The notes: generated by a model from the letters alone, not told the origin. DNA of 32,740 nt from Entrophospora sp. SA101 (GCA_958430865.1 CAUDNR010004614.1:1-32740); one strand, 5' to 3'; shown: positions 20,480 to 29,815, counted from the stretch's first letter. A program made the numbers and translations.

Positions 20480-22003
20480 ATATTTATAACCATTTAACCA
20501 AGTAGTTTGGATATAGTTGCAAACCCACCTTCACCTATTTTTTCAATATTTGTCAAATCACCTTAAGGAATCCATTCAAGATAATTATGATTACTAGAAC
20601 TTGTTGCTTTAAGTTGTGTACTTTTAATCAACTCATCTAATGTTTCATTGCCACTAGTCCATCCTTCAGTTAATAGTTTTAAATCACATGATTGACACCA
20701 TGTCCAATCGGTGTTAAATCTATTGCAGGTTGGACATTTCCCATACCATTCATGTCTTTTACCTGAATATTCATCATTTTGAGGACTTCCATCTTCCATG
20801 TAATGCATTACAAAGATATATTCATTTGTAATTGGATCTTGTGTTAACCCATAAATATAAACTTTACCATGAAACTTTGTATAATTTTTGAGCTAAAATA
20901 ATGAATAAAATATTTAATTACAACAATAATAATAATCAATAATATTTTAAAATCTGAATAAAATAAAATAATTTACCTCACCAAGAAATTCATCAGAAAC
21001 ATTCTGTGAATTATGTAGTTTTTTTAATGCCACTGGCATATCTTTGCTAGTCCTTTCATTATCATAATTTATACTTTTATAACCATTTAACCAAGTAGCT
21101 TTAGATAAAGTTGCAAATCCACCTTCACCAATCTTTTCAATATTTGTTAAATCATTATAAGGAATCCATTGAAGATGGTTATTATAATGATAATATGCTG
21201 CTTTAAGTTGTTTACTTTTAATCAATTCATCTAATGTTTCATTGCCACTAGTCCATCCTTCAGTTAATAGCTTTGGATTTCATGATAGACACCATTCCTT
21301 ATTAGTATTGTATCTATTGCAGGTTGGACATTTCCTATATTCTTCATTTCCAATATATGGATCTTCATAATCTTGAAGACTTCCATCCTTCATGTATTCC
21401 ATTACAAAGATGTATTCTTTTGTAGCTGGATCTTGTGTTAATCCATAAATTTTATTTATAAATGATTTACCATGAAATGTAGCATAATTTCTAAACTATT
21501 AAAAAATATATTGAATTTCAGAATAAGATTAAAAAATCTGAAAATAAATAGAAAAATAAAATAATTTACCTCATTAAGAAATTCATCAGAAATATTCTGT
21601 GAATTATGTAACTTTTTTAATGCCACAGACCTGCCTTCACTATCATTCATACATATCTCACCATTTAACCAAGTAGCTTTGGATATAGTTGCAAACCCAC
21701 CTTCACCCATCTTTTCAGTATTTGTTAAAACATTATAAGGAATCCATTGAAGATAATAATCACAACCATAATTTGTTGCTTTAAGTTGTGTACTTTTAAT
21801 CAATTCATCTAATGTTTCATTGCCACTAGTTCATCCTTCAGTTAATAGTTTTGGATCGCATGATTGACACCATGCCCAATCGGTGTTATATCTATTGCAG
21901 GTTGGACATTTCCAAACCATTCATATTTTTCATCAAAAAATTTATCATTTTCATCAGTAGAAGTATCGTCATGATGTTTATTTTCATCCAAAGTGTTTTC
22001 CAT
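19452..22003 (-). pseudogene. TKL-like kinase locus with three tandem N-lobe modules and one C-lobe
   Basis: Three units each encode a zinc ribbon (CPTCNR...WCQSCD), linker (TSGNETLDELIKSTQLKA), glycine loop (GEGGFATISKATWLNG), beta-3 lysine (VALKKLHNSQN), alpha-C (DEFLNE), an intron, then FHGK...IYGLTQDP, hinge (FVMEYMKDGSLQ). Units 1 and 2 switch directly from DGSLQ into the next zinc ribbon; unit 3 continues into a complete C-lobe. The C-lobe has IIHHDFHSGNIL (catalytic loop, HRD as HHD), IADLGLS (DFG as DLG), YIAPEVLKEKPYTKASDVYSFG and NPDKRPTAKEI, then a 60-residue tail. Introns: 21569-21496, 20976-20893, 20374-20298. Damage: unit 1 frameshift near 21922 and TGA 21831-21833; unit 2 TGA 21280-21282 replacing a zinc-ribbon Cys; unit 3 TAA 20563-20565 and a 1-base deletion near 20508. 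Start taken at ATG 22003. The C-lobe itself is undamaged, see the separate entry. Confidence 0.85.
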
Positions 22004-22261
22004 TATGATCTTTGTATAATTTGCCAAAAAAAAAATTTTTTTTTAAAGAACTTTTTTTTCAGCACAAATAGGTATTATTACATATATTAATATTATTAAT
22101 ATTTAGATTTATCTAAATTTTATCTGAACTACAACAATTCAGCATTGACACCCTAAAGTCATAAAACTGTAATAAATATTGCAAGCATGTGATCTGAGTT
22201 ATTGGGGTCACCAAATATGGCAAACAATTAAAATCATTATGTAAACTATACTGTTCGATTA
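22004..22261. promoter_or_regulatory. Upstream region of the kinase locus
   Basis: This is an AT-rich stretch with a T9/A9 poly tract immediately before the ATG at 22003. It ends with GTCACCAAATATGGC (22206-22220), which recurs as GTCACCAAATCTGGC at 23045-23059 beyond the satellite. No promoter element can be assigned. Confidence 0.3.
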
Positions 22262-23020
22262 GGTTTCTATTCGAATAAAGTTCATTCAAATTATTTGTTT
22301 TACTTGCTATGAATTTGAGTATTCGAATTACATTGAAAGTTTATTCGAATAAAATGAATACAAATAATTCGATAATTCGATAATTCAAATAGAACGAATG
22401 AACAGATAATTCCAAATAAGACAAAATAAATAATTCAATCGATAGTTTAAATGAAACAAATAAACGAATAATTCGAATAAAATGAATAGTTCGAATAAAA
22501 CGAATAAATTAGTAAAATAAATAAATAATTCGAGTAAAACGAATAATTCGAATATTTTAAACAAAACGAATAAACGAATAAACGAATAGTTCGAAATAAA
22601 ATGAACTAAACGAATAATTCAAACAAAACGAACAGTTCGAATAAAATGAATAATTCGAACAAAACGAATAAACGAATGATAGCAATTCAAATAAACGAGT
22701 GATGATAATTCGAATAATAAACGAATGATAACAATTCAAATAAAACGAATGATAACAATTCGAATAAACGAATGATAACAATTCAAATAAAACGAATGAT
22801 AACAATTCGAATAAACAAATGACAACAATTCAAATAATAAACGAATGATAACGATTTGAATAATAAAACGAATAAACGAATAGTTCGAATAAAATGAATA
22901 AATGAATTGTTCGAATAAATGAATGATAACAATTCGGATAATAAATTAATGATAACAATTCGGATAAAGGAATGATAATAATTCAAAGAAAACGAGTAAT
23001 TCAAACAAAAATTTGTTACG
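22262..23020. repeat. ACGAAT-type satellite/minisatellite array, right
   Basis: About 750 bp of imperfect tandem words (ACGAATAATTCGAATA, ACGAATGATAACAATTCAAATA and variants), matching the left array at 18525-18990. Its ends carry an inverted pair, GTTTCTATTCGAATAAA at the left (about 22264) and TTACGAATAGAAACT at the right (about 23016-23030). Outside that is a direct repeat GTCACCAAATMTGGC on both sides. Frames read through it are low-complexity artefacts. Confidence 0.85.
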
Positions 23021-23059
23021 AATAGAAACTCTACTCTATTGCAGAGTCACCAAATCTGG

Positions 23060-23950
23060 CGTACAGCCAATAATGTTCAAACTAAACTAAAATCACCATA
23101 TACAACATACAACTACACTACTTGAGGCGTCCCTACAAGAAATATAGTAAAACTAATAAAAGGGGTTCCTAACTAATAATTAAATGTTGGCCAAGCCATT
23201 AATCATCAAAAAGGGTTATGAATCAATCAATCATGCCAGATTTATCAATTAATGAAAAGTGTTATTATTGAAAGATCAATTATTTATTTTTGTTGATTAA
23301 TTTTTTTTCGCTGAAGGAGATTTCAAGCATATTTACACTTTGAAGTATTACAAATAACTTTTTACATGATTTTATCCAATAAATAAAATAAAGTAGAATG
23401 ATAAATGATGACTAATTGACAATTACTAAGTTAAATGTCATGATTAAATGATACCTGACAAAATGTTTTTGTCATAATTAATTAATAAATTTATATTCAT
23501 TGAAATGTCAGGTAGTAGTCAGCTTCAATTTGTAAGTGTTGATGATAATTTGTCTTCCTATTAACTTTTTGGTTTAAGAATATTATTAAACAGGCAATGT
23601 GACTCTGGACACATTTATATTGCACCAATTCCATTCCATTCATTAATGGCATAGAGAACCTTTCTTTGAAGTCAACACAGCTTTAATAGGACAGGTTTCT
23701 GGATTATTTTGCAGAAAAATCAATTAATTGGCCAAATAAATCCTGAACTAGAGATAAATCTGTTTTTCCTTTTATTTATTGGATCAACTCACTTATTTCA
23801 CTATCAAAAAACTATACTATTGATCCAGAATTAAAGGGCACACAACGATCATGATTGTTATATTTGTAGTCCTACACTAAGCCTAGAAACATCATCATCG
23901 AGTCCATCATCTTTAAATACTGTTAGTTCTCACACCCATACTAAAAAATA
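23060..23950. other. Intergenic stretch
   Basis: AT-rich, no recognisable gene on either strand. It may contain decayed repeat material, but I cannot name any. Confidence 0.4.
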
Positions 23951-23958
23951 AATAATTT

Positions 23959-24182
23959 ATGAAGAAAAAGTAAAAAAAGAAGTATTGCTTGAAAGTATTT
24001 CTTTAAATGAAACCTCATCAGAAGTTCAAGATGCTCGAAATCTTAATAATGAATCTAACTCAATACAGCAAGCAAGATTACTTTTTAATGTAATGCTTAG
24101 AATACAAAAACACAATAACTCAATCATTAGTAAACATTTGGATGAAATTGGTAGATATTTAGACAATACAATAAAATATTGA
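23959..24182 (+). pseudogene. Short open fragment of unknown gene
   Basis: A frame open from just after a TAA at about 23953 reads IYEEKVKKEVLLESISLNET, then SSEVQDARNLNNESN, then QARLLFNVMLRIQKHNNSII and a short helical end before TGA. There is no ATG at its head, so it is either an exon or a gene fragment. Composition is protein-like (amphipathic, helical), unlike the flanks. It sits directly before dispersed repeat copy B, so it may belong to that element. I do not recognise it. Confidence 0.35.
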
Positions 24183-24236
24183 AGTATTCAAATGGCAGAA
24201 ATCACGGAATGTGTATTTGAAAACAGAAAATACTAT

Positions 24237-24447
24237 TACTATCCTATAAATGGTCAGAGTAAAGAGTATTTTTAATGGTAACACAAAATAATGATCAGCC
24301 AAAGCCACAAGGACGGTAACCGAATTTTTATTTATAGATCAATCAGCTGAATCTCAAAGATCATTTTTACACCAGGAAGTGATACCCCCAGAAAAAGTTT
24401 TTGAAAAAATATCAGCTATCAACAGCCAAAAAACCATTTAAGGGATA
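24237..24447 (+). repeat. Dispersed repeat, copy B
   Basis: Same-orientation relative of 161-417: shared CCTaTAAATGGTCAGAG, TTTTTATTTATaGATC, GCTGAATCTCAAAGATC, CAGAaAAAGTTTT, AGCTATC and ATTTAAGGGATA. It lies about 24 kb from copy A and is shorter by some 45 bases, because of deletions in its first half and in its AT-rich part. Confidence 0.7.
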
Positions 24448-24631
24448 ATAATATTAATTTGCAGATTGTTTAAGATAACATACATATATAGTAAATTTCT
24501 CATTTTTCAGAATAGTGACTTCCTCACAATTTTTAAAAAATCAGCTATACTGTATAGAATGGAATGAAAGTTAAAGTCCAACTCAATAATATTGTTTTTT
24601 TCAATTTATGTTACATATTAAATTTATATTA

Positions 24632-24740
24632 GAGTGAATCTCAATTTAGTGTACCTCAATTTAATGGATTGAGGTCCAAGAATGATTTAATAAAAAATAA
24701 GAAAATAATGATAAGATTCTTCTCAATATAATGGGTTTTT
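24632..24740 (+). mobile_element. Possible terminal fragment of another Tigger-like element
   Basis: The sequence AGAGTGAATCTCAATTTAGTG, then TACCTCAATTTAATGGATTG, resembles the general style of Tigger/pogo ends (CAGTgrAtCTC-ATTTAAtG-aCCTC). It contains a perfect hairpin, CCTCAAT (24654-24660) with ATTGAGG (24668-24674), and a further TCTCAATATAATGGGT copy at about 24721. No matching opposite end or transposase is visible nearby, so it would be a solo end or truncated copy. Confidence 0.4.
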
Positions 24741-24907
24741 GGAAAAAATTTTCTAATTGCCCAAACTATATGCTAATCCAAGATTGTGTATATTTTTAAA
24801 TTTTAACTGATAAAGAATATTATTTATTGATGGTGGCTAAAACTATTTTTGAAAAAAAGGCAGTTTTGCTCAATACTATGGTAGTTCAATATTTTTATAA
24901 TAACAAA

Positions 24908-25255
24908 CATATGGGGCATACTGCAACAAAGTGAACATTGGTATTACCAAAATTTCGGGGGTCAATATCATTTTTTAACATCACAATTGTATTACCAATG
25001 TAATGTGATCAATGATATTTGTCTAGACAAAATAGTTAATATGAAACTAATTTACATCAGATCTACTATGGAACTAAAGAATTACAGCACCATTAGAAGT
25101 ATTTTGAAGAAGGAACAAGGTGAAAAAATTGCATCTTATATTTTTAAATTAGCAGATACTAAATCCTTGCAAACATATTTAGATAAAGAAAGGATTACCT
25201 ATGAAATTTACCAAGAAAGAAATAATAAATGTTGGAAAAAGAAAGCATAATTTCT
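24908..25255 (+). mobile_element. Dispersed element family, copy 3 with open coding segment
   Basis: It starts CATATGGGGCATACTGCAAC and carries AAGTGAACATTGGTATTACC, then ATTTCGGGGGTCA, shared with copies 1 and 2. An ATG at 25041 opens 69 codons to TAA at 25248-25250: MKLIYIRSTMELK, then NYSTIRSILKKEQGEKIA, then SYIFKLADTKSLQTYLDKER and a lysine-rich tail. The NYSTIR segment is preserved in copy 2. The repeat boundaries include both the noncoding edge and the coding part, which suggests a transposable or duplicated gene unit. Function unknown. Confidence 0.55.
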
Positions 25256-25520
25256 TCACATCCATATAGACTTTCTTTGGTTAAATCAAGCACTCCCCAA
25301 TATGCAGGGCTACAGAATGATGAAGTAAAAAAATGCATTAATAATCAGACCATGATAATAACAATAAAAAAAAAAATTTACTAAAACTTATGTGAATACC
25401 CCGTGAGTTTTAGGGATTTTATTTTGATATTTTCGGAATGCGTTCAACATGTCTTTACATATAAATTTGGATGAATCCTGTCGAAGATAATAATGTGCCT
25501 ACTTAATATACTGTGCCTAC

Positions 25521-26157
25521 TCAATATACTGTGTGCTCACGAATACCAATAAAGTTTACCTTACTATCATTCGCTAATGGCAATCTGCTTTCTTCCCCGA
25601 GAGCATTTTCATCATTAAATAGGAATGCCAATTCATCATAATCTGGTAATTCGTCATCTTCTAACTTCCTTTTCAGATTATTTTTGTGTATTGAGTTTTC
25701 TTCTGTGAATTTGTCATCATTATATGCCTGATTAAGGTCCCTCTAAAGAAACATGATGATTAAATTGATGATTCTACTTATTTATCATATCATATTAAAA
25801 TTAATTATACCAGTATTGCATCTTTCTCTGTGTAAAAAACTTCATCTTCTTTGTCCTGCTTTCCTAATTCACTGTTCAAGGTTTCATTTGTCTGTTTCTT
25901 TATCTTCTCCTCAGACCGAGTTTGGCTGTTACCACATAAAAAATGTAAAAACCAAATTATTGAATAAACCGGAACTATAGCAGTCCAATATATATAACCT
26001 ACGATCTGTTTTTTATTATATAACTAGAGGGACAACAAGTGGCGATAACCACCACCACCATTTTTACAATAAACAACACTTACCCATGAATAATCTCTTG
26101 GTTATGATGGTCTTCGCGACTTCTTTTTTTATTACTTTGACTTCGATTGTTTGGCAT
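25521..26157 (-). CDS. Small charged protein with nuclear-localisation-like motifs, 136 residues, three exons
   Basis: Exons 26157-26084, 25925-25811 and 25742-25521 join through GT-AG introns in consistent phases to give 136 codons and a TGA. The N-terminus is MPNNRSQSNKKRSRED, a basic NLS-like patch. The middle is Lys/Glu-rich (RSEEKIKKQTNETLNSE), and the end has a bipartite-looking KRKLEDDELPDYDELAF with an acidic tract. No domain is recognised. The charged, disordered character suggests a nuclear or DNA/RNA-associated protein, but that is inference. An alternative ending exists: GTAAAC after ...PLANDSK could be a donor leading to more exons, in which case the last 12 residues are intron. 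An antisense frame at 25753-25980 is a shadow. Confidence 0.6.
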
Positions 26158-26310
26158 TGTTATATTTTTTTAAAAGAAACTAGAGTAACGACAAGTGGCT
26201 GGCAATAACCACCACCACCATCCTTAAAACACTTATCCTCTTTCAAATTCTTCGTTTCTTCCTTTATTTCTTCTTTTATTTTGACTATACATTGTTTATT
26301 TTATGAAATA
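26018..26310 (-). repeat. Tandem duplication of exon 1 and its flanks
   Basis: The plus strand from about 26025 (CTAGAGGGACAACAAGTGGC, then GATAACCACCACCACCA) recurs from about 26181 (CTAGAGTAACGACAAGTGGC, then TGGCAATAACCACCACCACCA). The following exon-1 sequence also recurs degenerately. In the second copy the minus strand reads MYSQNKRRNKGRNEEFERG before a changed donor (ATAAGT in place of GTAAGT). The unit is about 155 bases. The upstream copy has a broken splice donor, so the downstream one is probably the used exon. Confidence 0.6.
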
Positions 26311-26699
26311 AAAAAAAAGAAATGTGTTATTTGATCAATACGCACACATTAATTATTTATCCTATTGGTTTTTTTTTTGGTAGGACAGACACGAATTGAT
26401 ATTTTTTTTTTTTTGGAAAAACAAAAAACAATTTATTTTTTGACAGAGTCCAAGGTGACAAAACGTGAGTGTTGTGTTTGGTTTAGTTTGGTCTCCTAAA
26501 GAATATGTTTTAATAATTAACTAGAGGTACTACTTTTTATTTGTATTGATATGTATGGGTGTCTTTTATTTTAGCTTATAAATATTTTAATTGGAATTCA
26601 AAACGCGGAGCAGATCTTGCTTGGTAATTACAAGATTTTTATCGATAATATTTTGCTTTGCATAATTGTAATAATAATATTATTATTATAATCACAAGA

Positions 26700-26798
26700 T
26701 GTCAAGGCAGCATTGACTGTTGAAAAAGAAACAATTTGATATGCAATGTTTGATTATCGGAAATTTACAAGCGTTGAAGCACGCATGCTACCTTGACA
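26700..26798. mobile_element. Short inverted-repeat element, 99 bp
   Basis: TGTCAAGGCAGCAT (26700-26713) is matched in reverse complement by ATGCTACCTTGACA (26785-26798), 13 of 14 bases. The interior has no frame. Just to the left is a perfect AT palindrome (26669-26688). It could be a tiny MITE or a stem-loop. Confidence 0.4.
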
Positions 26799-26799
26799 C

Positions 26800-27195
26800 T
26801 TACAGTCATTCTCTTACGTTCCTCGTGTGCACAAGGCTAATCTGATTGAGTCACCCTCAATGATATGATGATGCAACAGAATTCCAGGGGAGGGATGTTT
26901 GGCCCTGGAATTTACGAGGCTGCATCAATCGTCAATGACACTTTCACTATCCTCCCTGACCAGAGAAGGCTGCTGGCACGCTGGTTGAAAAGTTGCCTGC
27001 AACGATCCCACCTCTAGGGCAAGGATGGCTCTGTGACCAAGTCGCAACCCTGCTGATGAATTGTAGTGCCATGTAAATATCCAGATCCATCAAAGCAACA
27101 AGAATCTGCAACTTGTTTCAAGCACCAGGAGGTCGCAATTCAGAGCAGGGTTGGTGACCCTGAAATTGCATTTGGGCTCTGATGTTAAGAGGAAA
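26800..27195 (+). other. Higher-GC island with hairpin and a 50-codon frame
   Basis: This stretch is visibly less AT-rich than everything around it. It contains a strong hairpin: AATTCCAGGG (26880-26889) with CCCTGGAATT (26903-26912), extended outward by TGATGCA (26869-26875) with TGCATCA (26921-26927). An ATG at 26865 opens 50 codons to TAG at 27015 (GPGIYEAASIVNDTFTILPD, then QRRLLARWLKSCLQRS), the only good frame. The composition suggests a different origin, such as a retroelement/SINE piece, a structured noncoding RNA, or a foreign gene scrap. I cannot decide. Confidence 0.4.
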
Positions 27196-27455
27196 GTTGT
27201 AAAATAGTGTTTGTTTTGTATAGTCATTTTCCTAAATGCTCTATTTCTCTGATACAATCATACCTCTTTTATATCCCCCTTTTGTTTTGGGATTTTTGTG
27301 GGATATAACTAAGGTGGGATATAACTCAAGCAATTGATAATTCACGTGATTTCAATTTTTTAAATAAAAATTATTTAATATATATAAAAATTTATTTAAT
27401 ATAACAATAAAATTAATAAAATTCTGTCAACAAAGATTGACGTTTTGTCTTATCT

Positions 27456-28982
27456 TCAAAAATTATTTAAACGTTTTATTAACTCTTTAACATACTTAAT
27501 ATCTTTTTCTGTAGCAAATTCTTGTTGTTCCAAGAATTTTTTGGCATTTTCAAGTACTTTCCTTCCTTCTTTTATAGACATGACTGATTCTTCCTCTCTC
27601 TCTTCGCTCACATCTTCCTCTTCAACATGAACACCTTCTGAAATGAGAATGTCTTCAACAATATCTTCATCAGTAGGTAATTCAGTTGTTATAACACTTG
27701 AATCAATATTAACAAAATCTTCAGCTGACATTGTTAAATTATTTGTACAATTGATATTAACTTTTCTAAGACCATCAACTAATTCTTCAAGAATATCATT
27801 TGATGTAGGTTCATCTGCAATTTCTAATGTTCTGCTTGGTGGTAATATTTCTGTTTTTTTCCAACAATTTTTTATTGTTTCTTCTTTGACATTATCCCAA
27901 ACCTCTCCAACAATGTCAATTGCTTGCTTAATATTTATTTTTTTAATCTCATTTCCTTCATCTAGATCTTTAATCCATTTTTACACAAGTGTATTCTGGT
28001 AATTGACCTTAAAATTGTGAATGATTCCAGCATCACATGGTTGAATACAAGATGTTGTATTGGGAGGAAGATATATTACTTGTAAATTTTAAGACCAAGG
28101 TGTGAACCATCAGTATGAGCAGGACAATTATCAATTAACAAAACTGATTTTTTCTCTAATGTGAAATCAAACCATTTCAACCAATTATTCCATAATTGCA
28201 TTGTCATCCAGGCACTTTTGTTATTGGAATATCTGACAGGTAATGTTTTAATGTTAATATTTTAAAGCATCTGGGTTTTTGTGATTTTCCAATAACAAGA
28301 GGTTTGATTTTATTTTTTCCACTTGCATTACAGCAAAAAAGGATTGTAATTCTTTCTTTATCTTTTTTATATCCTTTTGCTTGATCACTTTTTGTTGCAA
28401 GTGTCTGATCTGGTGCTAACTGAAAAAATAATCCTGTCTCATCTACATTGTATATGTCATCTAATTCATATTCAACCAATAATATATGACATCTTGCTCT
28501 TCCTTCTTCAACATTTTGAAGATTAACAGATTGACTTTCACCAGTAATATTTTTACTACTAATCCCATATTGATTTTGAAAGTTTTCTAACCATCCATTT
28601 GATACTTCAAATTGAGGAAATTGCACACCTCTATTTTTTGCTTCATTGTAAAAATACATAACCTTTTTTTTCAGCAGCTCTTGGGAAACAGGTATATTTT
28701 GACTACGTAATCCTTGGAACCATTTATACAATGCATCTTCTAACACTGGAAATCGACTTGGTTGGATCCTAGTTCTTTTCAATTCACTTGTTTTAGCATT
28801 TGAGTAAGTTTTTAAGAGATCTTCTTTTTTTCTGATGATACCACTGATTGTAGAGCAGTCAACATTATATTCTAATGCAAGAGCTTCATCGCTTATATTA
28901 ATTTCAGTTTCTTTCTTTTTAATAATATTTATTTTGTCTTCTAGAGAAAATGGGATTCTTTGCTTTCTTTTTTATTATCCAT
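27456..28982 (-). pseudogene. Tigger/pogo-type transposase, inactivated
   Basis: Order along the protein: a psq-type HTH (KRKQRIPFSLEDKINIIKKK, ISDEALALEYNVDCSTISG), a CENP-B/Tc5-type HTH (RFPVLEDALYKWFQGLR, FEVSNGWLENFQNQYGIS), then a DDE_1 domain. The acidic residues are in VDETGLFF, LLIDNCPAH and PCDAGIIHNFK, giving a DD...D triad. An acidic C-terminal region and a basic helix (KFLEQQEF...KELIKRLNNF) follow. Breaks: a 1-base shift in the A-run after MDNKK (near 28970), a shift near 28240 before the RYSNNKSAWMT part, a shift near 28092, and TAA at 27981-27983. Upstream of the shift near 28240, the frame stays open from about 28966 to 28204. Such enzymes cut and paste their own element at TA sites. 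Confidence 0.9.
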
Positions 28983-29159
28983 TATTTGATGAACCAATTT
29001 ATGCAAAAAGAAAAAGGTAAATTCTTTGAAATTAGGTTTTGTAAATTTATTAAATTTTTATTTTTATTAAGGTAAAAATATGTACATATTATGCCTAAGT
29101 CAAAACAAAGTTATTTTATACATGTAAAAAAGATACTTTGCCACGAAAAATTTTTTTAT

Positions 29160-29565
29160 TGTTAAGAAACAAATCACCATCAAAACAATCAGAATAATTG
29201 ATAATTAATTTCTTTTGTTTTTGAAAGAATCAACCAAGTCACCACCAAAAGAAATAATGATTGATAAATTTCATTGTTAAATGGACAAACCAAGATACCG
29301 CCTAAAAAAGAATAATTTGACAATTAGTTTCTTTATCATTAAAGGAATAACCAATTAACACAAAAAAAAACAATATTCAATAACTCTTTGTTGCTAAAGG
29401 AATAAACTAAGTCCTCAATAATTGATAATATTTCTTCTTCATTAAAGGAATAAACCAAATTGCCACCTAAAAATACCTTCTTCATTAAAGGAATAAACCA
29501 AATTGCCATCAAGAAAACAAATAGTTAGTAATTAATTTTTTGTTGTTAAAGAAACGTAAAAAAAG
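29160..29565 (-). repeat. Degenerate tandem repeats upstream of the transposase gene
   Basis: About seven imperfect units of 44-62 bases each begin near AAAGGAATAAACCAAATTGCC and continue with ACCTAAAA...TTCTTCATTAAAGG (starts near 29165, 29223, 29279, 29341, 29396, 29445, 29489). The last two are the most alike. They lie between the transposase 5' end and the right terminal repeat. Subterminal arrays of this type can be transposase-binding or regulatory sites in other elements; here that is inference. Confidence 0.6.
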
Positions 29566-29815
29566 AAAATTATGACTATATATATATATATAGTAGTATA
29601 TAAATTATAAGTTACACGTGTATATCATGTACAAATAAGGTTAAAATGGGATATAACGATGCCAGAAAATTGGGGATAGGGATATAACTCGATGGAATAT
29701 AAATGAGGTAAAGTTTATATTAAAATAATATAGGGAAATCCGTCATGGCTCATTTGTGGGATTTAATCAAGGTTGGGATATAAATCAGGGGGGATATAAA
29801 AGAGGTATGACTGTA

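Larger units (their letters stand above)
27253..29815 (-). mobile_element. Tigger/pogo-type DNA transposon with complete ends
   Basis: The left end CAATCATACCTCTTTTATATC (27255 on) and right end, reading inward, CAGTCATACCTCTTTTATATC (29813 leftward) form inverted repeats of about 26 bases continuing CCCCC, with one mismatch. Both are flanked by TA (27253-27254, 29814-29815), the target duplication of the Tc1/mariner/pogo superfamily. Subterminal GGGATATAACT-type words occur at both sides. The body holds one minus-strand transposase and an array of 44-62 bp repeats upstream of it. Length between TA sites is 2559 bp. Intact ends mean it could still be moved in trans, although its own transposase is broken. 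Confidence 0.92.

Noticed and set aside
22557..23004. Minus-strand frames rich in Ser/Phe/Leu/Tyr across the right satellite
   Set aside because: They are translations of the tandem repeat itself, low complexity and without a signature.
18525..23020. Regularly spaced repeats that could suggest a CRISPR array
   Set aside because: The units are imperfect, short and without unique spacers of constant length. They are AT-rich satellite words, and the host is clearly eukaryotic (introns, kinases).
25753..25980. 75-codon plus-strand frame
   Set aside because: It is antisense to exon 2 of the three-exon gene, whose splice phases fit consistently.
27643..28002. 119-codon plus-strand frame
   Set aside because: It is the antisense shadow of the acidic C-terminal region of the Tigger transposase.
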